A stretch of 64,000 nt of DNA from contig JAIUNM010000003.1 in assembly GCA_020162035.1 (NCBI GenBank), positions 124,001 through 188,000 of the forward strand. The letters run 5' to 3'. Below, in pieces: positions 46,725 through 55,968 of the stretch. Source of the stretch: Bacteroidota bacterium (lineage in GTDB: Bacteria; Bacteroidota; Bacteroidia; B-17B0; Aurantibacillaceae). Made by a program: the position numbers and the translations under genes. Numbering within the stretch: position 1 is the first letter of the stretch; every line of letters starts with the position of its first letter. A model generated the notes under the pieces. That model worked only from the letters and a program-made list of their open reading frames with translations, had not been told where the DNA came from and searched no databases.

Positions 46725-47135
46725 ATGGAAATCAACAACGAAAACAATCCAACTAATAACCCAACCCCACAACAACAATTTAATAATCCTCAATTTCAAC
46801 AATACGGAGGGATACAGCCAATCCCTAATTCTACTGCAGTTTTAGTTTTAGGTATTTTATCTATTACAACTTGCATTTGTTATGGTGTAATTGGTTTAAT
46901 ATTAGGAATAATTGCATTGTATTTAGCATCTAAAGCAATGGCAATATATAAAGCCAATCCAAATGCTTATATGCTTAGTTCATTTAATAATTTAAAAGCA
47001 GGTAAAATATGTGCAATAATTGGTTTAAGTTTATCTACTTTATATATTCTTTGTATTATAGCTTACATTCTTATTTTAGGCGCTGCTTTTTCTGCTTTAC
47101 CTTGGGATGATATGTTTAAAAGCAGACCTTATTAA
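46725..47135 (+). CDS. CCC-motif small membrane protein
   Basis: 136 residues: a Pro/Gln/Asn-rich cytoplasmic start (NENNPTNNPTPQQQFNNPQFQQY) and two hydrophobic helices. The first carries LGILSITTCICYGVIGLILGIIALYLASKAMAIYKANPNAY, the pattern of Bacteroidota 'CCC motif' proteins; here the pattern is C-I-C with one cysteine position replaced. The second ends near LGAAFSALPWDD. It resembles dispanin/DUF4190-type proteins. Function is unknown. It is paired with a DUF2752 gene directly downstream, a common arrangement in this phylum, which suggests a joint role. Confidence 0.78.
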   Translation: MEINNENNPTNNPTPQQQFNNPQFQQYGGIQPIPNSTAVLVLGILSITTCICYGVIGLILGIIALYLASKAMAIYKANPNAYMLSSFNNLKAGKICAIIGLSLSTLYILCIIAYILILGAAFSALPWDDMFKSRPY

Positions 47136-47136
47136 T

Positions 47137-47427
47137 TTGATTCATTGGCTCGAAAATAATTTGTTTACTTGTTTTTTTAAATCACATTTTGGGATTGATT
47201 GTCCTGGGTGTGGTATGCAAAGAAGTTTAATTGCTTTATTAAATGGAGATTTTATGCAAAGTGTAAATTATAACCCTGCTTTAATTCCTTTATTAATTAC
47301 AGTTTTTCTCTTGTTATTTCAACTCTTTGCTAAAAAAATTTATGGTGGAAAGTTAGTAATGTGGGCCTTTATTGTAACTTGTTTTATTTTAGTTGTAAAT
47401 TATTTTTTTAAAATCTTTTTTAGCTAA
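47137..47427 (+). CDS. DUF2752 membrane protein
   Basis: 96 residues from TTG at 47137, the codon 1 base after the preceding stop. An ATG at 47107 in the same frame would overlap the CCC-motif gene by 29 bases, and its extra residues do not resemble the family. The start MIHWLENNLFTCFFKSHFGIDCPGCGMQRSLIALLNGDF matches DUF2752, with the conserved CPGCGMxR motif followed by two membrane helices (about 45-65 and 72-95). The paired cysteines hint at redox or metal binding, but no activity is known. Confidence 0.82.
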   Translation: MIHWLENNLFTCFFKSHFGIDCPGCGMQRSLIALLNGDFMQSVNYNPALIPLLITVFLLLFQLFAKKIYGGKLVMWAFIVTCFILVVNYFFKIFFS

Positions 47428-47684
47428 AATAGTTTTTACCACTTGTTTTTAAAATTTAACCACTTATAAAATTAAAATTACCACAATTTTAAATGTTAAA
47501 TTACTTTTAACATTCCTTAATTAATTTTGTAAGTAGTTAATAAAACGTTAAAAAATATAAAAATATTAAATGACTGAAAATTAACAAATTAGTAAAAAAT
47601 GAAATAAATTACTTGTAATATTTCACTAATAAAACTAATTTTAAGGCTTTTAAGAAAAAGAAGAATTTAGATAATTTTAACAGT
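47428..47684. other. AT-rich intergenic region before the TonB receptor
   Basis: 257 bases with no gene. It is a sequence of short A and T runs. I see no riboswitch-like conserved block and no full-length promoter match, although transcription of the long downstream operon presumably starts here. Confidence 0.4.
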
Positions 47685-50600
47685 ATGATTAAAAATTTAT
47701 TATTCGCTATTGGTTTAGTAATGTTATTGGGCTTTTCAGCCAAGGCTCAAACAGGGAATGGTGCCATTAAAATCAGTTTAATTGATAACGCTACCAAAGA
47801 GGCAATTCCATTTGCAAACGTTGTAGCATACAAAGATGGTGTACAAGTTGGCGTAGCTACAACCGATATGGACGGTAACGCAGTAATAAAACCCTTGGCT
47901 CCAGGTAAGTACGCTGTAAAAGGTGTTTACGTTGGGTATCAAGCAAAAGAAATTAAAGATGTGTTAGTTGGTGATGGTAAAACGGCTGCTGTAACTATTC
48001 CATTATCTAACGGCGAAGGTGTTAAGTTAGATGAAGTTGAAGTTGTAACCTATCAAGTTCCTTTAATCGACCCAGACACAAAATCAGGTCAAACTGTTAC
48101 CCGCGAAGATTATCAAAACTTAGCAACTAAAGATGTTAACTCAGTAGCCGCAACAACAGCTGGTGTATATCAAGCTGATGAAGGTAAATCAATTAACGTA
48201 CGTGGTGGTCGTACAGGAAACACAACTTACTTTGTTGATGGTGTTAAAGTTTTTGGTACGCCTAATTTACCTCAACAATCTATCGAACAATTAAATGTAA
48301 TTACTGGTGGTGTTCCTGCAATGTATGGAGATTTAACCTCTGGTGCAATTTCAATTTCAACTCGTGGTCCACAATCTAAGTATTTTGGTGGTGTTGAGTT
48401 AATTTCATCTCAACTTACAGATGCTTATGGTTATAATTCATTAGGTTTTAGTTTTGGTGGCCCATTATACAAAAAGAAAGATTCTACTAAACGTACTGTT
48501 TTAGGGTTCTTTTTATCAGGTCAAGGTAATTATATTAAAGAACCAAGCCCTTCATTTGTTCCTATTTATGTGTTAAACGATAGTAAATTACAAGAAATTA
48601 AAGATGCGCCTTTAGTTAAATCACCTTCTGGTACAGGTTTTATCCGCTCATCAGAATTTGTTACTAAAGAAGATATGACTACTCAAAAAGCGCGACCTAA
48701 TGCACGTGCAAGAAGTTTATCTATTAATGGTAAAGTTGATTATGCTCCAACCGAAAACACAAACATTACTTTAGGTGGATATTACGAGTATTCAGATAAT
48801 ATGAATGCGAGTTTAGGAAATCAAATTTTTAACTCAGTTAATAATTCAATGAGTTCTTCTCGCACAACTCGTGGTACAATTTCTATTACCCAAAAATTTG
48901 GCAAACAAGGAGGAAATAAAGATAAACAGCAATCAATCATTCAAAACCCGTTCTTCCGTTTCTTAGCTAGTTACGATAATCAATTTAGTTTATCACAAAG
49001 TGCTAAACATAAAGATAAAATTTTTAGATATGGTTATGTTGGCGAATTTAAACGTACTTTCTTAGCTAAAGATTTTGCTTACAATTACCAATTTATTGAT
49101 ACATTTTTATTAAACGGAAACCCAATTAATGCTTATGTTTATACAGGCGATAGAGAGTTACCAGTTCAATTTACACCTGGTTCTTATAATCCAGATCCTG
49201 CATTATACACATCATACTTAGTTAGCCAATCAGACCCTAATTTCTTATCAATAGGCTACATTCAAGGTAATAATGGATTAGTAAATGGTGATAGTCCACA
49301 ATCTATTTACTCTTTATATAATAATTTTGGTGCTGTTCCTACTGGTTACTCTAAATCAAATACTCAACAGGTTCGTTTTGCAACTAGCTTTAATGCAGAT
49401 ATTAAAAATCATGCTTTTACTTTCGGTATGGAGTTTGACCAACGTACCACAAGTAGTTATGGTGTTGCAGCTTCGGCATTATGGACGCGTATGAGACAAT
49501 TAGCCAACTTACACACTAACAATGTAGATTATCAAGCAACACCAGAGTTACAAACTCAATTTAGTGGCTTAGTTCCTTACTATTATTTCCCAAATCAATA
49601 CAATCAATCAGTTCAAACTAAATTTTCAGAAAGCATATTAGCTAAATTAGGCTTACCTAATGATTACAAAGGTTTTGTAAATACAGATGAATTAAATCCA
49701 GATGATTTAAATTTAAATATGTTTAGCGCCGAAGACTTATTAGGTAATACAGATAACAACAACTTAGTTGCTTACAACGGTTACTCAGCACAAGGCGATA
49801 AAATAAAAGGTAAAACTAGTATTGATAAATTTTTAAATGAAAAAGATGCATCAGGTAGAAATACTTTTGCAATTGGTTCTTTTAAACCAATTTATGCATC
49901 TGCTTACATTATGGATAAATTTGATTTTAAAGATATGAAATTTAATATTGGTTTACGTGTAGATAGATATGATGCCAACCAACCAGTATTAAAAGATAGA
50001 TATGCTTTACATGAATTAGCAAAAGTTGGTGATTTAAAATCGTTAGATTATTTACCTGCAGGTTTTTCAGACAATATTCCAACAAATATTAGTAAAGATG
50101 CAGCAGTTTATATAGCTCAAAACCCACAAGGTGGTAAATCTCCTAGTTCAATTACTGGTTTTAGAGAGGGTGATAAATGGTTTGATGCTCAAGGTAACGA
50201 AATTAGCGATCCTACATTAATCCAATCTAGCGATGGTCGTCCAATTCCTTTATATAAAGATAAAGCAAACTACGATAAAAAAATGTCTTTAGGTGGTTTT
50301 ACAAGTTACGTAGCTGCTATTAATGCTATGCCTCGTATCGCATTCTCTTTCCCAATTTCAGATGTTGCAAACTTTTTTGCTCACTACGATATCTTAACAC
50401 AACGTCCTACTAACAGTTTAATTAATCCACTAGATTATTATTATTTAGATGCATCAAGCTCTAACCCTGTTGTAAATAACCCAAATCAACGCCCTCAAAA
50501 AACAGTTGATTATGAATTAGGTTTCTCTCAAGTATTAAACGAAAGAAAAAATGCATCATTAACAATTACTTCATTTTATCGCGAAATGAGTAACATGATT

Positions 50601-51398
50601 AACCAAAAAGTAATTGTAGGTGCTTACCCTCGTACTTATATTATGTTTGATAATATCGACTTTGGAACAGTTAAAGGTCTTTCTGCTGCATTTGACTTCC
50701 GCAGAACTGGTGGTTCTAGAATTAACTTTAACTATACTTTACAATTTGCCGATGGTTCAGGCTCTAACGCTAACTCGGGTGCTAACTTAGCAAGTACAGG
50801 TCAGCCTAACTTAAGAATTTTACAACCGTTAGACTTTGATCAAAGACATAGTTTTGTATTAAATTATGATTACCGTTTTGGTTCAGAAAAAGATTACAAA
50901 GGCCCATCATTTAAAAACAAATCGGGTAAAGTAGTTCAACTTTTAGAAGATGTAGGATTTAACCTTTCATTTTTAGTTGGTTCAGGAACTCCTTATACAA
51001 GATGGAGCCAAGCTGTTCCTTTAACAGGTACACGTTCAAATATTCTAGGACAAATAAATGGTTCTACAAAACCATGGAATTTTAGAACAAATTTAAGAAT
51101 AGACAAAAACATTCCACTTAAATGGGGTAAAGGAACAGATGAAGAAAAGAAAACAGCTAACTTAAATGTTTACGTTCAAGTATTAAATGTTTTAAATAGA
51201 AAAAATGTTTTAAACGTATATAACTTTACTGGTAACCCAGATGATGATGGATATTTAACATCAACACAAGCTGCTGCAGCTCTTGCAATTGCAAATAGCG
51301 CAATTGGTTTTAGCGATTTATATGCTATCAGAGTTAATAACCCAGGAAATTATAACCTCCCACGTCAAACCCGTATTGGTTTGTTATTTGAATTTTAA
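47685..51398 (+). CDS. TonB-dependent outer-membrane receptor with carboxypeptidase-like N-terminal domain
   Basis: 1237 residues. Signal peptide (ends FSAKAQ), then a CarboxypepD_reg-like domain (about 25-115; ISLIDNATKEAIPFANVVAYKDGVQVGVATTDMDGNAVIKPLAPGKYAVKGVYVGYQ), a plug domain (about 130-235; DVNSVAATTAGVYQADEGKSINVRGGRTGNTTYFVDGVKV, VITGGVPAMYGDLTSGAISIST), and a long 22-strand barrel ending in the terminal aromatic FEF. No SusD partner follows, so it is not a classic glycan-uptake pair. It leads an operon with a T9SS cargo and a PorV-like protein. Its ligand cannot be inferred. Confidence 0.9.
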   Translation: MIKNLLFAIGLVMLLGFSAKAQTGNGAIKISLIDNATKEAIPFANVVAYKDGVQVGVATTDMDGNAVIKPLAPGKYAVKGVYVGYQAKEIKDVLVGDGKTAAVTIPLSNGEGVKLDEVEVVTYQVPLIDPDTKSGQTVTREDYQNLATKDVNSVAATTAGVYQADEGKSINVRGGRTGNTTYFVDGVKVFGTPNLPQQSIEQLNVITGGVPAMYGDLTSGAISISTRGPQSKYFGGVELISSQLTDAYGYNSLGFSFGGPLYKKKDSTKRTVLGFFLSGQGNYIKEPSPSFVPIYVLNDSKLQEIKDAPLVKSPSGTGFIRSSEFVTKEDMTTQKARPNARARSLSINGKVDYAPTENTNITLGGYYEYSDNMNASLGNQIFNSVNNSMSSSRTTRGTISITQKFGKQGGNKDKQQSIIQNPFFRFLASYDNQFSLSQSAKHKDKIFRYGYVGEFKRTFLAKDFAYNYQFIDTFLLNGNPINAYVYTGDRELPVQFTPGSYNPDPALYTSYLVSQSDPNFLSIGYIQGNNGLVNGDSPQSIYSLYNNFGAVPTGYSKSNTQQVRFATSFNADIKNHAFTFGMEFDQRTTSSYGVAASALWTRMRQLANLHTNNVDYQATPELQTQFSGLVPYYYFPNQYNQSVQTKFSESILAKLGLPNDYKGFVNTDELNPDDLNLNMFSAEDLLGNTDNNNLVAYNGYSAQGDKIKGKTSIDKFLNEKDASGRNTFAIGSFKPIYASAYIMDKFDFKDMKFNIGLRVDRYDANQPVLKDRYALHELAKVGDLKSLDYLPAGFSDNIPTNISKDAAVYIAQNPQGGKSPSSITGFREGDKWFDAQGNEISDPTLIQSSDGRPIPLYKDKANYDKKMSLGGFTSYVAAINAMPRIAFSFPISDVANFFAHYDILTQRPTNSLINPLDYYYLDASSSNPVVNNPNQRPQKTVDYELGFSQVLNERKNASLTITSFYREMSNMINQKVIVGAYPRTYIMFDNIDFGTVKGLSAAFDFRRTGGSRINFNYTLQFADGSGSNANSGANLASTGQPNLRILQPLDFDQRHSFVLNYDYRFGSEKDYKGPSFKNKSGKVVQLLEDVGFNLSFLVGSGTPYTRWSQAVPLTGTRSNILGQINGSTKPWNFRTNLRIDKNIPLKWGKGTDEEKKTANLNVYVQVLNVLNRKNVLNVYNFTGNPDDDGYLTSTQAAAALAIANSAIGFSDLYAIRVNNPGNYNLPRQTRIGLLFEF

Positions 51399-51422
51399 TA
51401 ATTGATAAAAAGGAAAGATATT

Positions 51423-54400
51423 ATGAAAAAAGTAGTTTTAAGCATATTAGTTTTATCAAGTAGCGTAATTTTAGCGCGTGAAAAAGCTGGAGTTGAAAGA
51501 ACCCCATCTTCTTCAACTTCCGAAAACTTAGGAGGTAAAGTTATGGCTAGCTGTGCTGCCCCTAAAGCAAGTCAAGAGTTAAAAATTAACAACGTACGTA
51601 CCATTATTTATACAGGTGGAGATATGTGGTGGAATTTATTTGGCGATGGTAACGCACGTTACATTATTCCAAAAACAGAAAAATTATCACAAGGTATTTC
51701 ATCTAGTTTTGCTGGTTCTATTTGGTTAGGTGGTTTAGATGCTGGTGGATCTTTAAAAGTAGCAGCTATGACTTACCGCCAAAATGGTATAGATTTTTGG
51801 CCTGGACCTTTAGATACTATTACAGCTACAGCCGATGCTGATATGTGTTTAAAATACGACCAATTATACAGCATGACAAGAGCAGAAGTTGATGGATGGG
51901 TAGGAAAAACAGGACCGTTAACTACAGCTATAACTAATTGGCCTGGTAATGGAGATATTTTTAAAGGTCAAGGCTTTTACTTAGCTCCTTATCAAGAGGT
52001 TGATGGTGTGCCTGGATACAACCCAGCATCTGGCGATTATCCTGATTATGATGTTAAAAACTTAGCATTAAAAGATAGTAGAGGTTTTTGTAAAGCAAAA
52101 TTATTTGGAGATCAAACTTTATTTTGGGTATTTAACGATAAAGGTGGCATCCATACCGAAACTCAAGGTGTGCCTATTGGTGTTGAAGTTAGAGCACAGG
52201 CTTTTGGTTTTAAAACCAACGACGAAATTAATAACATGACATTCTATAGCTACGAAATTCATAACAGATCGTCATTTTCTTTAAATAAAACATATTTTAC
52301 AATTTGGAATGATGCTGATTTAGGATATTATTTAGATGATTATGTTGGTTGCGATGTTTCGAGAGGTTTAGGTTACATTTATAATGCTGATGCTTATGAC
52401 GAAACTACTTCTGGTACTAATGGATATGGCGATTTCCCTCCTGCTTTAGGTTGCGATTTCTTTAAAGGCCCTTTAGCTGATCCAGGTGATGGTATTGATA
52501 ACGATTTTGATAATGGAACAACAAATCCTAATTCTGGTATTGATGAAGATGGAGAAACAATTCAAATGAGTCGTTTTACTTATTATAATAATAATATTGG
52601 TGCATTCCCTCCGCAAACTACTAACCCTGATATTGCAATCCATTACTATAATTTTATGACTGGTTTTTGGAAAGATGGTTCGCCATTTACAACTGGTGGT
52701 AACGGGTACGGAGGCACTGCTCCTGCAACTTTTGTTTATGATGGTAGTCCTGTAACCAACACCGGTTGGACAGAACAAGCAGCAGGTAATTTAGCAGGAG
52801 ATAGACGTTTTTTACAATCAGCAGGACCTTTTACTTTAAAACCTGGTGCTGTAAATGATATTACTTTTGGTATTCCTTGGGCGCAATCTCCTGTTAAAGG
52901 CGGAAACATTGAATCTTTAAAATTATTACTTGCAGCAGATGATAAAGCTCAAGCCTTATTTGACAAATGTTTTAAATTATTAGATGGTCCTGAAGCACCT
53001 GAAATGGTAATTCAAGAAATGGATAAAGAATTAATGTTTTATTTAGTAAATCATAAAGGAACAAATAATTACAGTGTTTATAATAACGATTATAAAGAAG
53101 AAGATATTTCAATTATTTCTGATCCAAGTTCAACAGTACAAGCTTTAGCTAATCCTGATAAAAACTATCGTTTTGAAGGTTATATTATTTATCAAGTTAA
53201 AGATGCAAACGTAAGTTCAACTGATTTATCTGATGTAACAAAAGCTAAACCAGTATTTCAATGCGATATTAAAAATGGTATAAGTCGTTTAGTTAATTGG
53301 GAAGTTGATAATAATATTGGAGATATAGTTCCAAAAATTAAAGTTGAAGGAGCTGACAATGGTATTGTTACAACATTTAAATTACAAGAAGACGCATTTT
53401 CTACTTCGGATAATAAACGTTTTGTAAATAATAAAACTTATTATTTTATTTCTGTAGCATATGCTCACAACAATTATTTAACTTATGCAAACAATGTTAG
53501 TCCTTCAACTAACTCTGCAGCAAATTATTTAGGTCAAAAACGCCCTTATTTAGAAGGTCGTAAAATTAAAAAAGCTGCTGGTATCCCTGCTATACCTTCT
53601 GTTGAAAAAGACGGTACAGTAGCTCAATCTGCTTATGGTTTTGGCCCTAAATTAACTAGAGTAGAAGGACAAGGAAATGGCGGTAACCAATTAGTTTTAA
53701 CTCAAGCTTCTGAAGATGCAATTGTAGCAAATAACTTTGCTGCTGAAGTTACTTATGAAAATGGAGCTGGTCCAGTTAACATTAAAGTAGTTGATCCTTT
53801 AAATGTTGTAAATTCTAATTTTACTTTTAAATTTATTAAAAATCGTGTAAACAATACTACAGCTACAAACTCTTTAGCTTTACCTTCGGGTACTGTTACA
53901 AGATATTTAGGTGATTTATATACCGATTCAACAAGTTGGGTTTTAATAAATGAAGGCGATGGAAAAAAATATTATCCAAATACTCCTTCTGGTACTATTG
54001 TAGCTACCCCAAGCGGAACAGTTACAGATTATTATTACCAATCTATTAAAATTAATAACGAATTTTATTTCCCTGAATTAGGTTTATCTGTTGCAGTTCG
54101 CCAAGTTGCCGATCCTGCAGGTGATGTAAATAAATTTGTTGATTTTAGTACTTTAGATGAAACTTATACTGGCCCTGATGCTAATGCATTTTTAGGTGCT
54201 TCAATTCAATACCTTAATGGAACTAACAGTTGGTTAAATCCTGTAGTTGATGATGATGGGTCTTCTCCAACAAATTGGATTAAGGCTGGAGCATTAAAAG
54301 GTTCAAAAACCTCGCCTTTAGGAACTAATGCGGCTGATATTGGCGCAGATGCCTATTATAAAAAAGTTGGCGAAGCGTACGCATTTATGGACCCTGAAAA

Positions 54401-55946
54401 ACGTTTTGCTAATATTTTAGGTGGAACTTGGGCACCATATCCACTATGTGCTTCAATATACACAATTGCTTCTGGAAGTAATTTAAATAATGGATTTGCT
54501 AGAGTTTTTGGTGGTCCTGGTTTTGGTAGTGCAGTATGGAATGAAAATAAAAAATACTTAGCTTCAGAAGGTGGAGCTCAAACTTCTGCATTAGCTTCAT
54601 ATTATGGATTATTAGCAACTTCATTTCCTCAAAACAATTACAATACCGATTTAAGAAAATTAGGAAGTGTTTTAATTGTTTTAACTCGCGATAAATCAAA
54701 ATGGACACGTTGCCCTGTAATTGAAATGCAAGAAAGAGCAGAGTTAAGTGAAGGAAATGCAGTATTTTTCTCTCCAAGAAAACATGCTTCTGTAGATAAA
54801 AACGGTTTAACTGTTGCTCAAGGTGGTAACTCAAGCGAAGCTAACTTAACTTCTTCAACTGGTATGGGCTGGTTCCCTGGTTACGCAATTTGTAAAGAAA
54901 CTGGCGAACGTTTAAATATGATGTTTGGCGAAGATAGTTACCAAAGAAGTAATAATGGTGATGATATGATGTGGAATCCAACCGCAAATAGAAGCAATCC
55001 TTACTCTTTTGCTTTTGGTGGTAAACATTTTATTTATGTGTTTGGTGCAAATACTTCTAAAGGTGTTTTCCCAACAGGTGCACCATCAGCAGATTGGTCA
55101 GATGCAAGTTCTCCATTCTATATAGGTGGTACTGTTTCTGGTTGCCCTAAATACGATCAAGGTGCTTATGTAATGAATGTGTTAAATAAATATTTTGGAA
55201 GTTCAATTTTAGCAACAGGTAGTACTGGTTATATTCCATTAAATGCTCTCGAAAGAGATATTATGTGGGTTTCTATGCCTATGGTTACAACTGGTAACGA
55301 ATTTAAAAACCCAGCAAATATGCCTTCTGATGTTAAAATTAACATAAACGTTTCTAAACCATACAGATACGGTTATAGTGGTGTATCAACAAGTACAATA
55401 GAAGTTTTAAGCGCAAATGGTAACCAACCTGTTGCTGGTGCTTTAACTACTGTAACAAATGCTGCTCAACAAACTACAATTGTTTCTACAACACCAATTA
55501 ACGGAAATATTCCTTTATATAGATTTAATACTTCTGAAATTGCAACTTTAGTAAATCAAAATGATGTTGCTAAAAATTCGTTAGATTTAATCAAAATAGT
55601 ACCTAATCCTTATTACGGTAGCTCTTCATACGAAACTAATAGAATTGATAACAGAGTAAGAATTACAAATTTACCTAATAAATGTACAGTTAAAATATTT
55701 ACTATGAATGGTACATTGGTTAGAACATTAAAACGTGATGTTACTGACCAAGAAGATCAAGTAATTGGGAATACTGACATAAGACAAACAAAACGTATTC
55801 CATATATGGATTGGGATTTAAAAAATCAAAGCAACATTACAATTGCAAGTGGTTTATATATTTTCCATATAGATGCCCCAGGAATTGGTGAAAAAATAGT
55901 TAAATGGTTTGGTGTTGTAAGACCACTTGATGTTCAAAATTATTAA
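51423..55946 (+). CDS. Large secreted T9SS cargo protein of unknown function
   Basis: 1507 residues from ATG at 51423, preceded by the purine-rich AAGGAAAG; a TTG at 51402 is less likely. Signal peptide MKKVVLSILVLSSSVILA. The bulk is a repetitive-looking beta-rich surface protein with no recognised catalytic domain. Around residues 353-376 an Asp-rich stretch (DGIDNDFDN...GIDEDGE) resembles thrombospondin type-3 calcium-binding repeats. The last 90 residues (KIVPNPYYGSSSYE...VKIFTMNGTLVRTLKRD...DWDLKNQSNITIASGLYIFHID) form a type A sorting-domain-like Ig fold used by the type IX system. It starts 25 bases after the receptor's stop. Confidence 0.8.
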   Translation: MKKVVLSILVLSSSVILAREKAGVERTPSSSTSENLGGKVMASCAAPKASQELKINNVRTIIYTGGDMWWNLFGDGNARYIIPKTEKLSQGISSSFAGSIWLGGLDAGGSLKVAAMTYRQNGIDFWPGPLDTITATADADMCLKYDQLYSMTRAEVDGWVGKTGPLTTAITNWPGNGDIFKGQGFYLAPYQEVDGVPGYNPASGDYPDYDVKNLALKDSRGFCKAKLFGDQTLFWVFNDKGGIHTETQGVPIGVEVRAQAFGFKTNDEINNMTFYSYEIHNRSSFSLNKTYFTIWNDADLGYYLDDYVGCDVSRGLGYIYNADAYDETTSGTNGYGDFPPALGCDFFKGPLADPGDGIDNDFDNGTTNPNSGIDEDGETIQMSRFTYYNNNIGAFPPQTTNPDIAIHYYNFMTGFWKDGSPFTTGGNGYGGTAPATFVYDGSPVTNTGWTEQAAGNLAGDRRFLQSAGPFTLKPGAVNDITFGIPWAQSPVKGGNIESLKLLLAADDKAQALFDKCFKLLDGPEAPEMVIQEMDKELMFYLVNHKGTNNYSVYNNDYKEEDISIISDPSSTVQALANPDKNYRFEGYIIYQVKDANVSSTDLSDVTKAKPVFQCDIKNGISRLVNWEVDNNIGDIVPKIKVEGADNGIVTTFKLQEDAFSTSDNKRFVNNKTYYFISVAYAHNNYLTYANNVSPSTNSAANYLGQKRPYLEGRKIKKAAGIPAIPSVEKDGTVAQSAYGFGPKLTRVEGQGNGGNQLVLTQASEDAIVANNFAAEVTYENGAGPVNIKVVDPLNVVNSNFTFKFIKNRVNNTTATNSLALPSGTVTRYLGDLYTDSTSWVLINEGDGKKYYPNTPSGTIVATPSGTVTDYYYQSIKINNEFYFPELGLSVAVRQVADPAGDVNKFVDFSTLDETYTGPDANAFLGASIQYLNGTNSWLNPVVDDDGSSPTNWIKAGALKGSKTSPLGTNAADIGADAYYKKVGEAYAFMDPEKRFANILGGTWAPYPLCASIYTIASGSNLNNGFARVFGGPGFGSAVWNENKKYLASEGGAQTSALASYYGLLATSFPQNNYNTDLRKLGSVLIVLTRDKSKWTRCPVIEMQERAELSEGNAVFFSPRKHASVDKNGLTVAQGGNSSEANLTSSTGMGWFPGYAICKETGERLNMMFGEDSYQRSNNGDDMMWNPTANRSNPYSFAFGGKHFIYVFGANTSKGVFPTGAPSADWSDASSPFYIGGTVSGCPKYDQGAYVMNVLNKYFGSSILATGSTGYIPLNALERDIMWVSMPMVTTGNEFKNPANMPSDVKININVSKPYRYGYSGVSTSTIEVLSANGNQPVAGALTTVTNAAQQTTIVSTTPINGNIPLYRFNTSEIATLVNQNDVAKNSLDLIKIVPNPYYGSSSYETNRIDNRVRITNLPNKCTVKIFTMNGTLVRTLKRDVTDQEDQVIGNTDIRQTKRIPYMDWDLKNQSNITIASGLYIFHIDAPGIGEKIVKWFGVVRPLDVQNY

Positions 55947-55968
55947 TATTTAGTTGAATTATTTAGAT

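Noticed and set aside
47428..47684. Riboswitch (cobalamin or TPP) before the TonB receptor
   Set aside because: No conserved core such as a B12 box; the region is simple AT-rich sequence.
54499..54834. Minus-strand reading frame of 111 codons in the T9SS cargo gene
   Set aside because: Shadow of the long plus-strand gene; its composition is that of reversed codons and it has no recognisable protein features.
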